From a virus, in IMG/VR virus record IMGVR_UViG_3300032173_000002, positions 1 through 64,000 of that record: a stretch of DNA of 64,000 nt. One strand, 5' to 3'. A model generated the notes under the pieces. It worked only from the letters and a program-made list of their open reading frames with translations, searched no databases and was not told the DNA's origin. Shown piece by piece: positions 15,936 to 23,815 of the stretch. The position numbers and the translations under genes are program-made. The first letter of the stretch is position 1. Every line of letters starts with the position of its first letter.

Positions 15936-16433
15936 ATGAGTAGAGCAAATCTTCTTATAGAAGGATTAGAGAACATAGTCCAGGCAGAGTTAGATCCCGA
16001 AGGAGTAAAGCAAGGATTTTCGTCTTTGTTACCTGCCGGATGGGAAGTCCAAGATGTTACCCTGAATGAGAAGGGTGAAGTTAGAATTGTATTTCAGAAT
16101 ACAGAAACTCAGGAGTCCATTGGAACTATTTGGATCGTCGGAGAAGACAAAACTCCAATGGTCCATGTAGAGGGAACTGATCTGGCAGTAGATCTGAGTA
16201 ATTTCAAGCCCCCTACCAAAGAGACAACAGTAGGACCAGTGATAGATTTTGGAGCAGGAACTTCCTGGGTAACTCCAGTACTTGCTCAGGTGTTATTGTC
16301 TGGTGCCCAGATGAAACAAACTCCTGAAGAGCCGGAAAAGATTCCTGAAGAGCCGGAAGAAACTCCCCAACAAATTTCCACTGCTACTTCCCAGGTAGGA
16401 AGCCCTGAGCAAGAGAAACCACTAATCCAATAA
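15936..16433 (+). CDS. Tagged protein with proline/glutamate tail
   Basis: 165 residues after cagggaggc. It begins MSRANLLIEGLENIVQ, one of the recurring N-terminal tags in this window. The middle is strand-rich (WEVQDVTLNEKGEVRIVF) and the C-terminus has a P/E repeat (TPEEPEKIPEEPEETPQ). If the tag directs proteins into the prohead, this one would be internal to the capsid. It directly follows the portal gene. No enzyme family is recognised. Confidence 0.65.
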   Translation: MSRANLLIEGLENIVQAELDPEGVKQGFSSLLPAGWEVQDVTLNEKGEVRIVFQNTETQESIGTIWIVGEDKTPMVHVEGTDLAVDLSNFKPPTKETTVGPVIDFGAGTSWVTPVLAQVLLSGAQMKQTPEEPEKIPEEPEETPQQISTATSQVGSPEQEKPLIQ

Positions 16434-16786
16434 ATCCAGAGCGAGGATGAGCTAATCCAAAACAATCCTCGGCATAGACAAACATTCTCTTCTCCATTCC
16501 TCCGGGCTGCTGTGAAGAGAGGAGAGATAATCTATTTCGTCTCTCCTCCCCCGGCAGCCAAGTCTTCCCCTGTCGGGGAATTTCCTGACTGTTAGTCCCT
16601 AACAAATCCAGAAGGTCAATCGGATCTCTTTCGCTACCTTTCTCCGCCGATTGATAGTCTGGATAGTAAGGCGCTTGTGTAGAGTTGGCTCAGACTGGGC
16701 AACCGAGTCAATTCTTGGTGGGCTCCTGTATTGTAGGGTTCTGGGGAGGGAGGAAGTTCCCCGACTTTTTCTTCAGGAGGTTTTCA
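16434..16786 (+). other. Structured non-coding interval
   Basis: About 350 bases without a convincing gene. It contains a CGAGGAT/ATCCTCG dyad (16442-16471) and a larger hairpin at 16505-16559 (outer GGCTGC/GCAGCC, inner GAGGAGAGA/TCTCTCCTC). A small TTCCCC-TGTC-GGGGAA hairpin follows. None is followed by a T-run, so they are not standard intrinsic terminators. An open frame from 16685 passes through the end of the interval, but its credible start is the tagged ATG at 16787. Confidence 0.5.
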
Positions 16787-17026
16787 ATGAGCAAAGCTAA
16801 GGAAGTAATCGAGCAATTGTCTTTCCACCCGATTTACATTACTTCTGGAGCGGATTGTGAACATTCTGAATCCAGGAGGATTGAAGGTACTCGGAAATTT
16901 GAATTGTATTGCATGAGCGGATGTGGGGCCTTGAAGGCTGGTTCAAAATGTCCTTACGGGACTAAGGATGCCACTGGCTGTCCTTGTTTTGTCCTGGCTG
17001 AGCACAGGAAGGGAGACATAAGATGA
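16787..17026 (+). CDS. Tagged six-cysteine-module protein
   Basis: 79 residues; ATG 16787 is chosen because aggagg lies at 16775-16780 and it yields the tag MSKAKEVIEQLS. The rest is a Cys-rich domain: DCEHSE, CMSGC, KCPYG and GCPCF, spaced C-x17-C-x3-C-x8-C-x9-C-x-C. The same spacing logic recurs in the proteins at 46024 (twice) and 46855 (once). It probably binds zinc or forms disulfides. It overlaps the lipoprotein gene by four bases. Confidence 0.7.
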   Translation: MSKAKEVIEQLSFHPIYITSGADCEHSESRRIEGTRKFELYCMSGCGALKAGSKCPYGTKDATGCPCFVLAEHRKGDIR

Positions 17027-17403
17027 AGAAAGTTCTTGCTCCGGTTCTCTTGTTCCTGCTTATCATTTCGATTTTAGGATGCGCAGGATCGAAAGGGAAA
17101 ATTGTTTCCTCCTACGAATTAGCAGGGGCGATGCTGAAAACAGCTTATCAAGTTGCTAAACCCGCTTGCGATTCTGGTACTCTTTCCACAGAGGATTGCG
17201 CGAAGGTCAAGCAGACTTACAATCAGGCCAGAGCCAGTTATCTCCTGGCAGGGGATTTATTGGTGTTAGCTATGGAGACGGAAGACCTGGCAAGCCGACA
17301 AGCAACCCTGGAAGAGTACCAGGAGCTTGCGAATACTTATACAAGGGAACTGGGTGAATTGATACGACTGCTAACAGCACTGGGGATACTGGAGGGGAAA
17401 TAG
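17023..17403 (+). CDS. Lipoprotein, possible outer-membrane spanin
   Basis: 126 residues with a lipoprotein signal: MKKVLAPVLLFLLIISILGC, lipobox ILGC. The mature part is helical (AGAMLKTAYQVAKPACDSG; ASRQATLEEYQELANTYTRE). Its position beside small membrane proteins and a peptidase fits a lysis cassette, where it could act as an o-spanin-type lipoprotein. It is longer than typical Rz1 proteins, and no matching inner-membrane spanin is obvious. A host-envelope-modifying role is the alternative. Confidence 0.65.
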   Translation: MKKVLAPVLLFLLIISILGCAGSKGKIVSSYELAGAMLKTAYQVAKPACDSGTLSTEDCAKVKQTYNQARASYLLAGDLLVLAMETEDLASRQATLEEYQELANTYTRELGELIRLLTALGILEGK

Positions 17404-17404
17404 T

Positions 17405-17584
17405 ATGGCAAAGAAGATGAGCCCTGCATTGGTGATTGCTTTGGTGAATGGAGTTGCGACCCTGATCTCTGTTCTACCGGAGATAATTGAAGCAGTACGA
17501 AGTGCTAATCTCCCTGACCAGGAGAAAGAGGCTTTAATTGCTCGGATCAGAAAGGCTCAGGAGAGTATTCCTGAGTGGGAGTAA
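17405..17584 (+). CDS. Small hydrophobic protein of the lysis region
   Basis: 59 residues starting two bases after the lipoprotein stop. Residues about 5-28 are hydrophobic (PALVIALVNGVATLISVLPE) and the remainder is a charged amphipathic helix (DQEKEALIARIRKAQESIPE). It could be a small holin-like or membrane-associated protein; assignment is by position and hydropathy only. Confidence 0.5.
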   Translation: MAKKMSPALVIALVNGVATLISVLPEIIEAVRSANLPDQEKEALIARIRKAQESIPEWE

Positions 17585-17784
17585 GAGAATTGGAAAGAGA
17601 AGTTAGTCTTGCCCGTTGCTTAGTCTGTAGGAAGTATGTCTTTGCAGGAGAAAGAGTTTGTCCTGGATGTAGAACAGTCGTTCGACGGTATGGCTGTTCG
17701 GTTTGTGAAGAGTTTGTGTCAAATCGTTGTCACCGAACCGAACTTGAATTAGAGAGGTGTCCTTGTTATGTTCCACCTTACTGA
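17575..17784 (+). CDS. Zinc-ribbon protein (69 aa)
   Basis: 69 residues from GTG 17575, overlapping the previous gene by ten bases. It has ten Cys in pairs: ARCLVCRKY, RVCPGCRT, GCSVCEEF, SNRCHRTE and ERCPCYVPPY, consistent with two zinc sites. The CPCY ending matches the end of the six-cysteine module seen in the tagged proteins, although no tag is present here. The function is unknown. Confidence 0.6.
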   Translation: MGVRELEREVSLARCLVCRKYVFAGERVCPGCRTVVRRYGCSVCEEFVSNRCHRTELELERCPCYVPPY

Positions 17785-17789
17785 GGAGG

Positions 17790-17948
17790 ATGAGAATGTG
17801 GTGGGATAAGGATCGCATTCCCCCTTTGGTAGATGTAGAAGAAGAAGTTCCCGAGGATCGCATTCTCCCTTCGGTAGATGTAGAAGAAGAAGTTCCCGAG
17901 GAAGGAGATACTGAGTCCACTGGAGAAGATAATGGCTCTACTCAGTAA
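17790..17948 (+). CDS. Acidic protein with tandem 15-residue repeat
   Basis: 52 residues; ATG 17790 after tgagg. The core is two near-identical copies of DRI-P-VDVEEEVPE, followed by a very acidic tail (GDTESTGEDNGSTQ). Acidic low-complexity proteins like this can mimic DNA or act as linkers, but nothing specific can be said. The underlying DNA is a 45-bp tandem duplication. Confidence 0.5.
   Translation: MRMWWDKDRIPPLVDVEEEVPEDRILPSVDVEEEVPEEGDTESTGEDNGSTQ
17811..17900 (+). repeat. Two-copy 45-bp tandem repeat
   Basis: Copies at 17811-17855 and 17856-17900 differ at only a few bases and keep the reading frame. They lie inside the acidic 52-residue ORF and look like a recent in-frame duplication. 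Confidence 0.85.
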
Positions 17949-18060
17949 ATCGAGAGCAGGAGATTTACTTACTTGGGAGAAGCAATTCAATCCCTTCGAG
18001 AAGCGGGAGAGGCACCAGGCTCTATGGATCTGGTTCGGACTCCACTGGCCTGTGGGTTGA
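17932..18060 (+). CDS. Small ORF (42 aa) before the endolysin
   Basis: 42 residues with Trp-rich C-terminus (HQALWIWFGLHWPVG) and a charged middle (WEKQFNPFEKRER). It overlaps the acidic-repeat ORF and ends three bases before the M15 peptidase start. Coupling and tight packing are the only support. Confidence 0.4.
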   Translation: MALLSKSRAGDLLTWEKQFNPFEKRERHQALWIWFGLHWPVG

Positions 18061-18063
18061 TCT

Positions 18064-18549
18064 ATGTACACCACCAAGCACTGCCGAATTGAAGAGCTAG
18101 TACCACCGGATTTTTTCGAGCTTTATAAAGATAGACCATGGATTTTGTGGGCTCAGCTTGATGATCTCTGCCTGATGGGGATTGATCTCATTTGGGAACA
18201 TTTCAGCAATCTTCAGGGACACAAGGTAACGATCATTATCAATGACTGGCTATGGGGTGGCCATGTGGGGCCGGATGGAAAGAAGGTCTCCTGGACTCGC
18301 TGTGGATTTCGTCCTGGGCCTCCCTTGCCAGGAGAATCCAAGGCAGGCCAGCATCCTCTCGGAAAAGCCTTCGATCTACATATTCTACAAGTGACTGCGG
18401 AGGAAGCCAGGCAGGAGATCTTGAGAAGCAAGGAGAAGTTCGCTCCTTATATCCGTAGGATGGAGCGGAATGTAAATTGGTTGCATGTGGATCGGGCAAA
18501 CTATGGGGAGAATTCCAAGGAGATCTACCTAATTGATCCACCAAGGTAG
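18064..18549 (+). CDS. M15-type peptidase, probable endolysin
   Basis: 161 residues. It carries the zinc-site motifs of peptidase family M15 (D,D- or L,D-carboxypeptidases and phage endolysins): GQHPLGKAFDLH around residues 94-107 (H-x6-D) and NWLHVDRA around 139-146 (the second His and Asp). The likely action is cleaving peptidoglycan stem peptides at lysis. There is no signal peptide, so it would need a holin; candidates are adjacent at 17405 and 18916. Confidence 0.75.
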   Translation: MYTTKHCRIEELVPPDFFELYKDRPWILWAQLDDLCLMGIDLIWEHFSNLQGHKVTIIINDWLWGGHVGPDGKKVSWTRCGFRPGPPLPGESKAGQHPLGKAFDLHILQVTAEEARQEILRSKEKFAPYIRRMERNVNWLHVDRANYGENSKEIYLIDPPR

Positions 18550-18556
18550 AAACGAT

Positions 18557-18838
18557 TTGAATCGAGCACAATCCGTGATAGCAATTTGTGAGGAAGAAGG
18601 TGGAGATTGTTTTGAAGCGGCAGGTCGTCTGATTATGGACTTGGAAGGCGGATTGCTCGTTCACGGGTGTGTAGATGGTAGGGGCCCACTCAAGGGAAAG
18701 AGATTTGTTCATGGTTGGGTGGAGATGGGAGATCTGGTCTTTGATTTCAGTGGAGGAAAGAGAGTGGTGATGTCCAGGGAGCAATACTATCAGATTGGAA
18801 ATATTCGGAAGTTGTCTATGATAGGCAGACCGCATTGA
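18557..18838 (+). CDS. Tagged papain/transglutaminase-like protein
   Basis: 93 residues. I place the start at TTG 18557 because the peptide then begins MNRAQSVIAICEEEGGD, matching the recurring tag; an earlier in-frame TTG at 18533 is possible. The body has DCFEAAGR (Cys in helix), KRFVHGWVE (His) and LVFDFSGGK (Asp), the order of a papain-like Cys-His-Asp triad seen in small phage proteins of this type. It may be a peptidase or amidase carried in the head. Activity is inferred from motif order only. Confidence 0.6.
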   Translation: MNRAQSVIAICEEEGGDCFEAAGRLIMDLEGGLLVHGCVDGRGPLKGKRFVHGWVEMGDLVFDFSGGKRVVMSREQYYQIGNIRKLSMIGRPH

Positions 18839-18915
18839 AGCTGATTGCGAAGCATAAGCACTGGGGACCATGGGAATCCCTGGATTGCTTGTAACAAGGG
18901 AGGGGAGGTAAGATT

Positions 18916-19113
18916 ATGAACAAGTGGGTATTCGGACTGAGGAAGTGGTCAGTGGTCGTGATCCTGATGATACTGACTTCGGCCCTCAAGGCTTGGTTCA
19001 GTCTAAGTGATGATCTCTATAAGATTGCTCTCTATATTGTCGGAGGTTTTGTGGGGGTTGATTTCATCCGCAATTTGGTGAGCAACAGGGAGCAACCCAA
19101 ACCGGATGCCTGA
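18916..19113 (+). CDS. Holin-like membrane protein
   Basis: 65 residues after aaggtaagatt. Two hydrophobic segments (WSVVVILMILTSALKAWF and KIALYIVGGFVGVDFI) separated by a short polar turn and a charged C-terminus (SNREQPKPDA) fit a class II-like holin. It lies two genes after the M15 peptidase. Confidence 0.55.
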   Translation: MNKWVFGLRKWSVVVILMILTSALKAWFSLSDDLYKIALYIVGGFVGVDFIRNLVSNREQPKPDA

Positions 19114-19140
19114 TTCCCCCACAGAGAATATGGAGAAACA

Positions 19141-19383
19141 ATGAGCAAAGCAGAGCATTTAGTAAATGAGTTTCTTGATGACCTGGACGAGCCCTATGGG
19201 ATTGAAGCTTGTGCTAATGATTTGATGAGACGATACCAGGATACCAAGACGATTCCCTGGGAGGCTTTTGATCTGGCGACTTCAGAATATGGGGTTCACC
19301 ATGATGACTGGCCGGAGTTGGAGGATATTCTTCTCAGTGCCGGTTATACTCTTCTGGATCGTCAGGGGAATCCAATAGACTAA
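19141..19383 (+). CDS. Tagged small protein (80 aa)
   Basis: 80 residues starting MSKAEHLVNEFLDDLDE, a good example of the recurrent N-terminal tag. The body is acidic and helical (ANDLMRRYQDTKTIPWEAFD; WPELEDILLSAGYTLL). It overlaps the fibre gene start by one base. No family is recognised; a head-internal location is inferred from the tag. Confidence 0.6.
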   Translation: MSKAEHLVNEFLDDLDEPYGIEACANDLMRRYQDTKTIPWEAFDLATSEYGVHHDDWPELEDILLSAGYTLLDRQGNPID

Positions 19384-20291
19384 TGGCTTTACCCGTTCTC
19401 TCTGATTCAGCAAAAGCTCTAGCTACTTTTATCAGGTCCTACCTGAAGAGGTATGGAATCACACCAGGTCCGGGTCCCGACAAAGTGGACTCTCTGGATC
19501 GGTTGGTCAATTCCTTTTCAGCAGGATTTGTGGACTATGCTGAATCTGGTGGAATGAAAGGAGAACCAGGGCCTCCAGGTCCTGGTGGGGCAGTGGGACC
19601 AGTGGGACCAGAGGGTCCACCAGGGGAGCCAGGGGAATCCAATAGCGATATTCTCCCTGCCGGAGAAGCCCTTTCTGCTGGGGACTTCGTGAATGTCTAT
19701 TCAAGTCCAGCCAAGTTGCGCAAAGCAACCGCCGAGTACTCGGAGGACAGGAAAGAAGCTCATGGATTCGTGAAGTCCTCGGCCTCCACGGGTCAGGAGA
19801 TTGAGGTTTTCTTCTGTGGAGTGAACGATGCCCTGTCTGGTCTCACTCCTGGGGAGATCTACTGGCTGTCAGAGGAGCCTGGTAAAGCCTCTCTTTGGCC
19901 TCCTACAGCCTCTGGCTCCGGATTGCAAGTAGTTGGAGTCTCTCTCTCTTCCGGCGAGCTCTCCTTCTTGCGACATCCTCCTTTCATCCGGTACAACTTG
20001 GACCCAGTAAAAGATGACTATGTCGCAGGGGATCTCGATACAGAGTCAGAGATCATAACAGCACTTAATAGTACTGCATCTACTCTGAATGAGGTCTTGG
20101 GGCAATTAGAGGATGCAATTTTGCAGGGTCCTCCAGGTCCTCCGGGATCAGGGGATATGACTAAAGTAGTCTATGATCCTGATGAGGATGGTGTTATTGC
20201 TCTAGCCCAGTTAGACCCGCTTGTCTGCTCGGAAAGTGAAGCAGATGCGAAAACGATTCTGAGCCTTGCGTTCTCCTGGATGGGGATATGA
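19383..20291 (+). CDS. Collagen-like tail fibre protein
   Basis: 302 residues. Residues about 60-82 are Gly-X-Y triplets (GEPGPPGPGG and following), and a second short run (GPPGPPGSG) lies near 250. Such segments trimerise fibre shafts. The region between them is strand-rich (AGDFVNVYSSPAKLRKATAE). It is the first gene of the fibre cluster and overlaps the next by four bases. Likely role: a trimeric shaft or adaptor of a tail or head fibre. Confidence 0.75.
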   Translation: MALPVLSDSAKALATFIRSYLKRYGITPGPGPDKVDSLDRLVNSFSAGFVDYAESGGMKGEPGPPGPGGAVGPVGPEGPPGEPGESNSDILPAGEALSAGDFVNVYSSPAKLRKATAEYSEDRKEAHGFVKSSASTGQEIEVFFCGVNDALSGLTPGEIYWLSEEPGKASLWPPTASGSGLQVVGVSLSSGELSFLRHPPFIRYNLDPVKDDYVAGDLDTESEIITALNSTASTLNEVLGQLEDAILQGPPGPPGSGDMTKVVYDPDEDGVIALAQLDPLVCSESEADAKTILSLAFSWMGI

Positions 20292-22858
20292 TAATTCTTG
20301 ATTCTACATCTGAAAGTATTGTTGCTTATCTGGCTGGAGTAGTAGCTGCCAATCAGCCGGAATTTGTGGCCTCTTACGCTGACCACACTGCCACTACTTT
20401 CACTGAGGGTGGGAGTGAGGGTGTTCTAAATAACACTACCGAAGTTACCATTGTGGAACCCCCTGCGGCTGCTACCAGGCGGGCAATTAAGAGTATCTAT
20501 ATACACAATAAAGATACTGCTACAGTAGTGGTAACAGTGGAGTGGGCATCGGGAGCCACCAGAAGGAGAATCTGTAAGGTTTCTCTGCCTGTGGACAGGA
20601 CACTTGCGATTACGGAAAAGATTGAAGTGGGTCAGGAAACTGCTATCATTTTTAGCGGGGCTGTTCCTGCCGATAATGCTATTGCTCGCTTTGATGGAGA
20701 AAGTGGATGGGTAATACAGAGAAGTTTGCCCACCATTGATGATGCCGGTTCGATTAACATCCCTGCCGGACAAACTTATAAGATTAACGGTTCTTCCTTG
20801 ACACTTGATAACATTTTGGATGGAGCTACTTATGGCAGGGTAAAGCTAACATCCCTGACCGGCAATGAAGTCGTCAAGCTGACCGATGCGAGTGGAGATG
20901 ATCTTACTGTTGCCCTTGGCGGAGCCAACCGTATCATTACTTTCTCTGGTAATCCCACCTTGGGAGATTGGTTTGACCAGTCAGTGAAGCAAGCCAGCTC
21001 TCCTGCTTTCGCCGGTCTTACCCTGACTGGATTTAGTGGATTTGTGAAAGCTACTGGTGGCATACTCTCGGCTGCCGCACTTACTGATGCAGATATTCCT
21101 GATACCATTACCCTGACCAATATCACTCAGATTACCAACCGCTCTCATACCAATCTTACCGACATTGGCACCTTGACGCATGCTACCATTGATAGTTACC
21201 TTGATCAGGCAGTAAAGCAGGCCAGCTCTCCCACTTTTGTTACCGTCAAACTTTCTGGCCTTACCGATGGCTATCTCCCCTATCATGTTAGCGATGCGGT
21301 AGGGTTGGCGAATACCAATCTCTTTACAGATGGAAGCAACATCGGATTGGGAATAACGGCCTTTGGCACTTCCGCCGTCAGAGTCCACGGCCAAGGCTCC
21401 GGCACTGCCCCCACCACTTCTCCTGCCGATATGGCCCAAACCTGGGTAGAGGATATCAGTGCAGGCAGAGCAGCATTCAAGGATCGATGGGAGGACAATA
21501 CGGCAGGATTTAGAGCATTAACCTTGATTGATAACACAGGCAAAACGGTAGATGGCATCTTAACCAATGCCGGCACTATTCGGGCATTTTCAAAGGTTAC
21601 TTCTCTTATTGCTGTCAAAGCCGTTTCTACCTGGACAATCCGCACCAGCGCTGCGGACAATGGCTGGTTTTCTGTTTGCTGGTCTCCTGAGCTTGGCCTG
21701 TTTGTGGCAGTGGCTAAAACCGGCACTGGCAACCGGGTGATGACCAGTCCGGATGGCATAAACTGGACAATCCGCACCAGCGCTGCGGATAATCAATGGC
21801 TTTCTGTTTGCTGGTCGCCTGAATTGGGAATTTTTGTGGCAGTGGCTATTAGCGGCACTGGCAACCGAGTGATGACCAGTCCGGATGGCATAACTTGGAC
21901 AATTCGCACCAGCGCTGCGGACAATGGCTGGCTTTCTGTTTGCTGGTCTCCTGAGCTTGGCCTGTTTGTGGCAGTGGCTAATACCGGCACTGGCAACCGG
22001 GTGATGACTTCCCCAGATGGAATAACCTGGACAATTCGCACCAGCGCTGCGGATAATGAGTGGTATAGTGTTTGCTGGTCTCCTGAGCTTGGCCTGTTTG
22101 TGGCAGTGGCTATTAGCGGCACTGGCAACCGAGTGATGACCAGTCCGGATGGCATAACTTGGACAATTCGCACCAGCGCTGCGGATAATCAATGGCTTTC
22201 TGTTTGCTGGTCGCCTGAATTGGGAATTTTTGTGGCAGTGGCTATTAGCGGCACTGGCAACCGAGTGATGACTTCCCCAGATGGAATAACCTGGACAATT
22301 CGCACCAGCGCTGCGGATAATCAATGGTATTCTGTTTGCTGGTCTCCTGAATTGGGAATTTTTGTGGCAGTGGCTATTAGCGGCACTGGCAACCGAGTGA
22401 TGACTTCCCCAGATGGAATAACCTGGACAATTCGCACCAGCGCTGCGGATAATCAATGGCTTTCTGTTTGCTGGTCGCCTGAATTGGGAATTTTTGTGGC
22501 AGTAGCTAATACCGGCACTGGCAACCGAGTGATGACCAGTGCTGGTCTTCCCCTATATGACCACAATAAAGGTCTTCTTGGCAAAAAGATCATCTTGAGA
22601 TCTGGCACTGGCCCGAGCAATACACCTGCCGATGCCGCTCAAATGTGGGTAGAAGACATCAATGCCGCAGCGGGCAAGGCCGGCTTCCATATGATGGCCG
22701 AGTCAGGAACAGGAAAGCTCATTGTGGTGGGCGTGCTGATCAAAACAGATACGGGAGACCCGGCTCAAGTGCATGAAGGGCTTATGTGCATTAATACCTT
22801 TGACAATACCCTGAAAATGTATTGCGAGGCCGCCTGGCGGCAGTTGGCGGCATGGTAA
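20288..22858 (+). CDS. Tail fibre with seven-fold 44-residue repeat
   Basis: 856 residues. The N-terminal part (about 1-440) is fibre-like with ADIPDTITLTNITQITNRSH-type segments. Residues about 449-756 are seven 44-residue repeats, each with TIRTSAADN, SVCWSPELG, FVAVA and GTGNRVMTSPDGI, probably blades of a beta-propeller (seven blades). The C-terminus ends with an adhesin-like domain. The repeats differ at only a few positions, arranged as a mosaic. Probable host-recognition fibre. GC-richer codon use than flanking head genes suggests separate ancestry. Confidence 0.75.
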   Translation: MIILDSTSESIVAYLAGVVAANQPEFVASYADHTATTFTEGGSEGVLNNTTEVTIVEPPAAATRRAIKSIYIHNKDTATVVVTVEWASGATRRRICKVSLPVDRTLAITEKIEVGQETAIIFSGAVPADNAIARFDGESGWVIQRSLPTIDDAGSINIPAGQTYKINGSSLTLDNILDGATYGRVKLTSLTGNEVVKLTDASGDDLTVALGGANRIITFSGNPTLGDWFDQSVKQASSPAFAGLTLTGFSGFVKATGGILSAAALTDADIPDTITLTNITQITNRSHTNLTDIGTLTHATIDSYLDQAVKQASSPTFVTVKLSGLTDGYLPYHVSDAVGLANTNLFTDGSNIGLGITAFGTSAVRVHGQGSGTAPTTSPADMAQTWVEDISAGRAAFKDRWEDNTAGFRALTLIDNTGKTVDGILTNAGTIRAFSKVTSLIAVKAVSTWTIRTSAADNGWFSVCWSPELGLFVAVAKTGTGNRVMTSPDGINWTIRTSAADNQWLSVCWSPELGIFVAVAISGTGNRVMTSPDGITWTIRTSAADNGWLSVCWSPELGLFVAVANTGTGNRVMTSPDGITWTIRTSAADNEWYSVCWSPELGLFVAVAISGTGNRVMTSPDGITWTIRTSAADNQWLSVCWSPELGIFVAVAISGTGNRVMTSPDGITWTIRTSAADNQWYSVCWSPELGIFVAVAISGTGNRVMTSPDGITWTIRTSAADNQWLSVCWSPELGIFVAVANTGTGNRVMTSAGLPLYDHNKGLLGKKIILRSGTGPSNTPADAAQMWVEDINAAAGKAGFHMMAESGTGKLIVVGVLIKTDTGDPAQVHEGLMCINTFDNTLKMYCEAAWRQLAAW
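21632..22555 (+). repeat. Seven tandem 132-bp repeats in the fibre gene
   Basis: Unit starts fall every 132 bases (21632, 21764, 21896, 22028, 22160, 22292, 22424). Units differ mainly at the codons in DN-x-W-x-S, at Leu/Ile before FVAVA, and at the three residues after it (KTG, ISG or NTG). The same variants recur in different combinations, as expected from recombination between units. A fragment with about 83% identity lies at 1818-1865 in another gene. Confidence 0.9.
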
Positions 22859-22868
22859 AGGATAAAAC

Positions 22869-23370
22869 ATGAGCGACGGGACGATTGGAAACAAGCTTCA
22901 TTACTTGACAATATTTGAGCAGCTGGTGAATAAGGGTCAAGCCAATGGCTATGCTCCTCTGGACGCCAATGCTAAAGTTCCCACCGTGAATTTGGGTGGG
23001 GAGGGAGCAGATAATACCAAATATCTGCGTGGCGATCAGACCTGGCAAGTGCCTTCGGGAGGGGGCGGAGAAAGTGAAATTATTGTTGTCAAGTCAGCGG
23101 ATACCGCCAATTCTACCACAACCTTGGCCGACGCTACTGGCTTGACCTTCAACGCCGATGCCAGCTCGACTTATATCATTCATAACTGCCGGACACTTTA
23201 TAACCGATGCGGCCAGTGGGACGCCGGATAGCTCATCCTATAACGCTAATGATGTAGTGGTTACCACCTCGGCTTCCGCCTTTACTACCTATAACTTTGG
23301 GATGTTGCATGCTATTCTGAAGACTGGAGCCAGCGCCAGCACCTGGGTCCTGAGATTCGCCCGTAATTGA
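22869..23370 (+). pseudogene. Frameshifted fibre-tip-like gene
   Basis: The first frame (22869-23231) reads MSDGTIGNKLHYLTIFEQLV, a polyglycine linker and KSADTANSTTTLADATGLTF, then runs into an out-of-frame tail after TYIIHN. The second frame (23158-23370) carries the expected continuation AGHFITDAASGTPDSSSYNA and ASTWVLRFARN. A short deletion with frameshift around 23190-23200 explains both. The domain type (SADT-N-STTTL-D-TGL-F) is common at phage fibre tips. Either a decayed fibre tip or a sequencing error. Confidence 0.6.
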
Positions 23371-23397
23371 GCCTGTGATAATTGAGAAGGAGGTGCT

Positions 23398-23562
23398 ATG
23401 AACGGACAGCAACTGAACATTGACCTTGATCTTCTTATCAAGTGGTTAGGCCGGAAGGAGCTGGAGGCCTTCTTCCTTCAACAGCAGATAGAGAGTTTGA
23501 AGCTGGAGCTGCAGAAGGCAAAGGTTCAAGATGAAGCGGAGAAACAAGCTAGATCGGACTAA
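23398..23562 (+). CDS. Small coiled-coil protein (54 aa)
   Basis: 54 residues after aaggaggtgct. The sequence is one amphipathic helix (LEAFFLQQQIESLKLELQKA), so it is probably a coiled-coil trimer or dimer. It lies between fibre genes and may be a fibre chaperone or assembly helper. Confidence 0.5.
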   Translation: MNGQQLNIDLDLLIKWLGRKELEAFFLQQQIESLKLELQKAKVQDEAEKQARSD

Positions 23563-23598
23563 TCTTTGTACCCAATAGCGCACTTTTAGAAGAAAAAC

Positions 23599-23811
23599 AT
23601 GGCGGATTTATCTAGATGGTACTATAAATGCCCTCAATGTGGGTCGGGTAACCCGGCAAGTATAAAGGTATGCTCCTGTGGCTGGAGTTATCTTCCTCCC
23701 CGCCATCCTCATCTTCTCTGCCCCAATTGTCACGGAGCAGTGGAGTACGATTGTCGCATTTGTCCTTCATGTGGCCAGCATTTGTTCCCGATCACGAAGA
23801 AGGAGATATAG
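23599..23811 (+). CDS. Double zinc-ribbon protein (70 aa)
   Basis: 70 residues with two zinc knuckle pairs: KCPQCGSGN ... CSCGW and LCPNCHGA ... ICPSCGQH. This is the common double-zinc-ribbon layout. It overlaps nothing upstream, and a secreted protein follows four bases later. The role in the fibre cluster is unknown. Confidence 0.6.
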   Translation: MADLSRWYYKCPQCGSGNPASIKVCSCGWSYLPPRHPHLLCPNCHGAVEYDCRICPSCGQHLFPITKKEI

Positions 23812-23815
23812 ATCT

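Noticed and set aside
16685-16786. Upstream extension of the 16787 gene
   Set aside because: The extension is hydrophobic-aromatic nonsense and the strong aggagg plus tag mark ATG 16787 as the start.
18835-18894. 19-codon TTG frame after the papain-like gene
   Set aside because: Too short, no tag pattern and no clear ribosome-binding site.
21590-22456. 288-residue open frame on the minus strand across the fibre repeats
   Set aside because: It is the antisense of the 132-bp repeats and its periodic sequence arises from them; no ribosome-binding site or protein family fits.
20288-22858. Diversity-generating retroelement variable region
   Set aside because: No reverse transcriptase or template repeat with adenine-biased variation is present; variation is shared between units.
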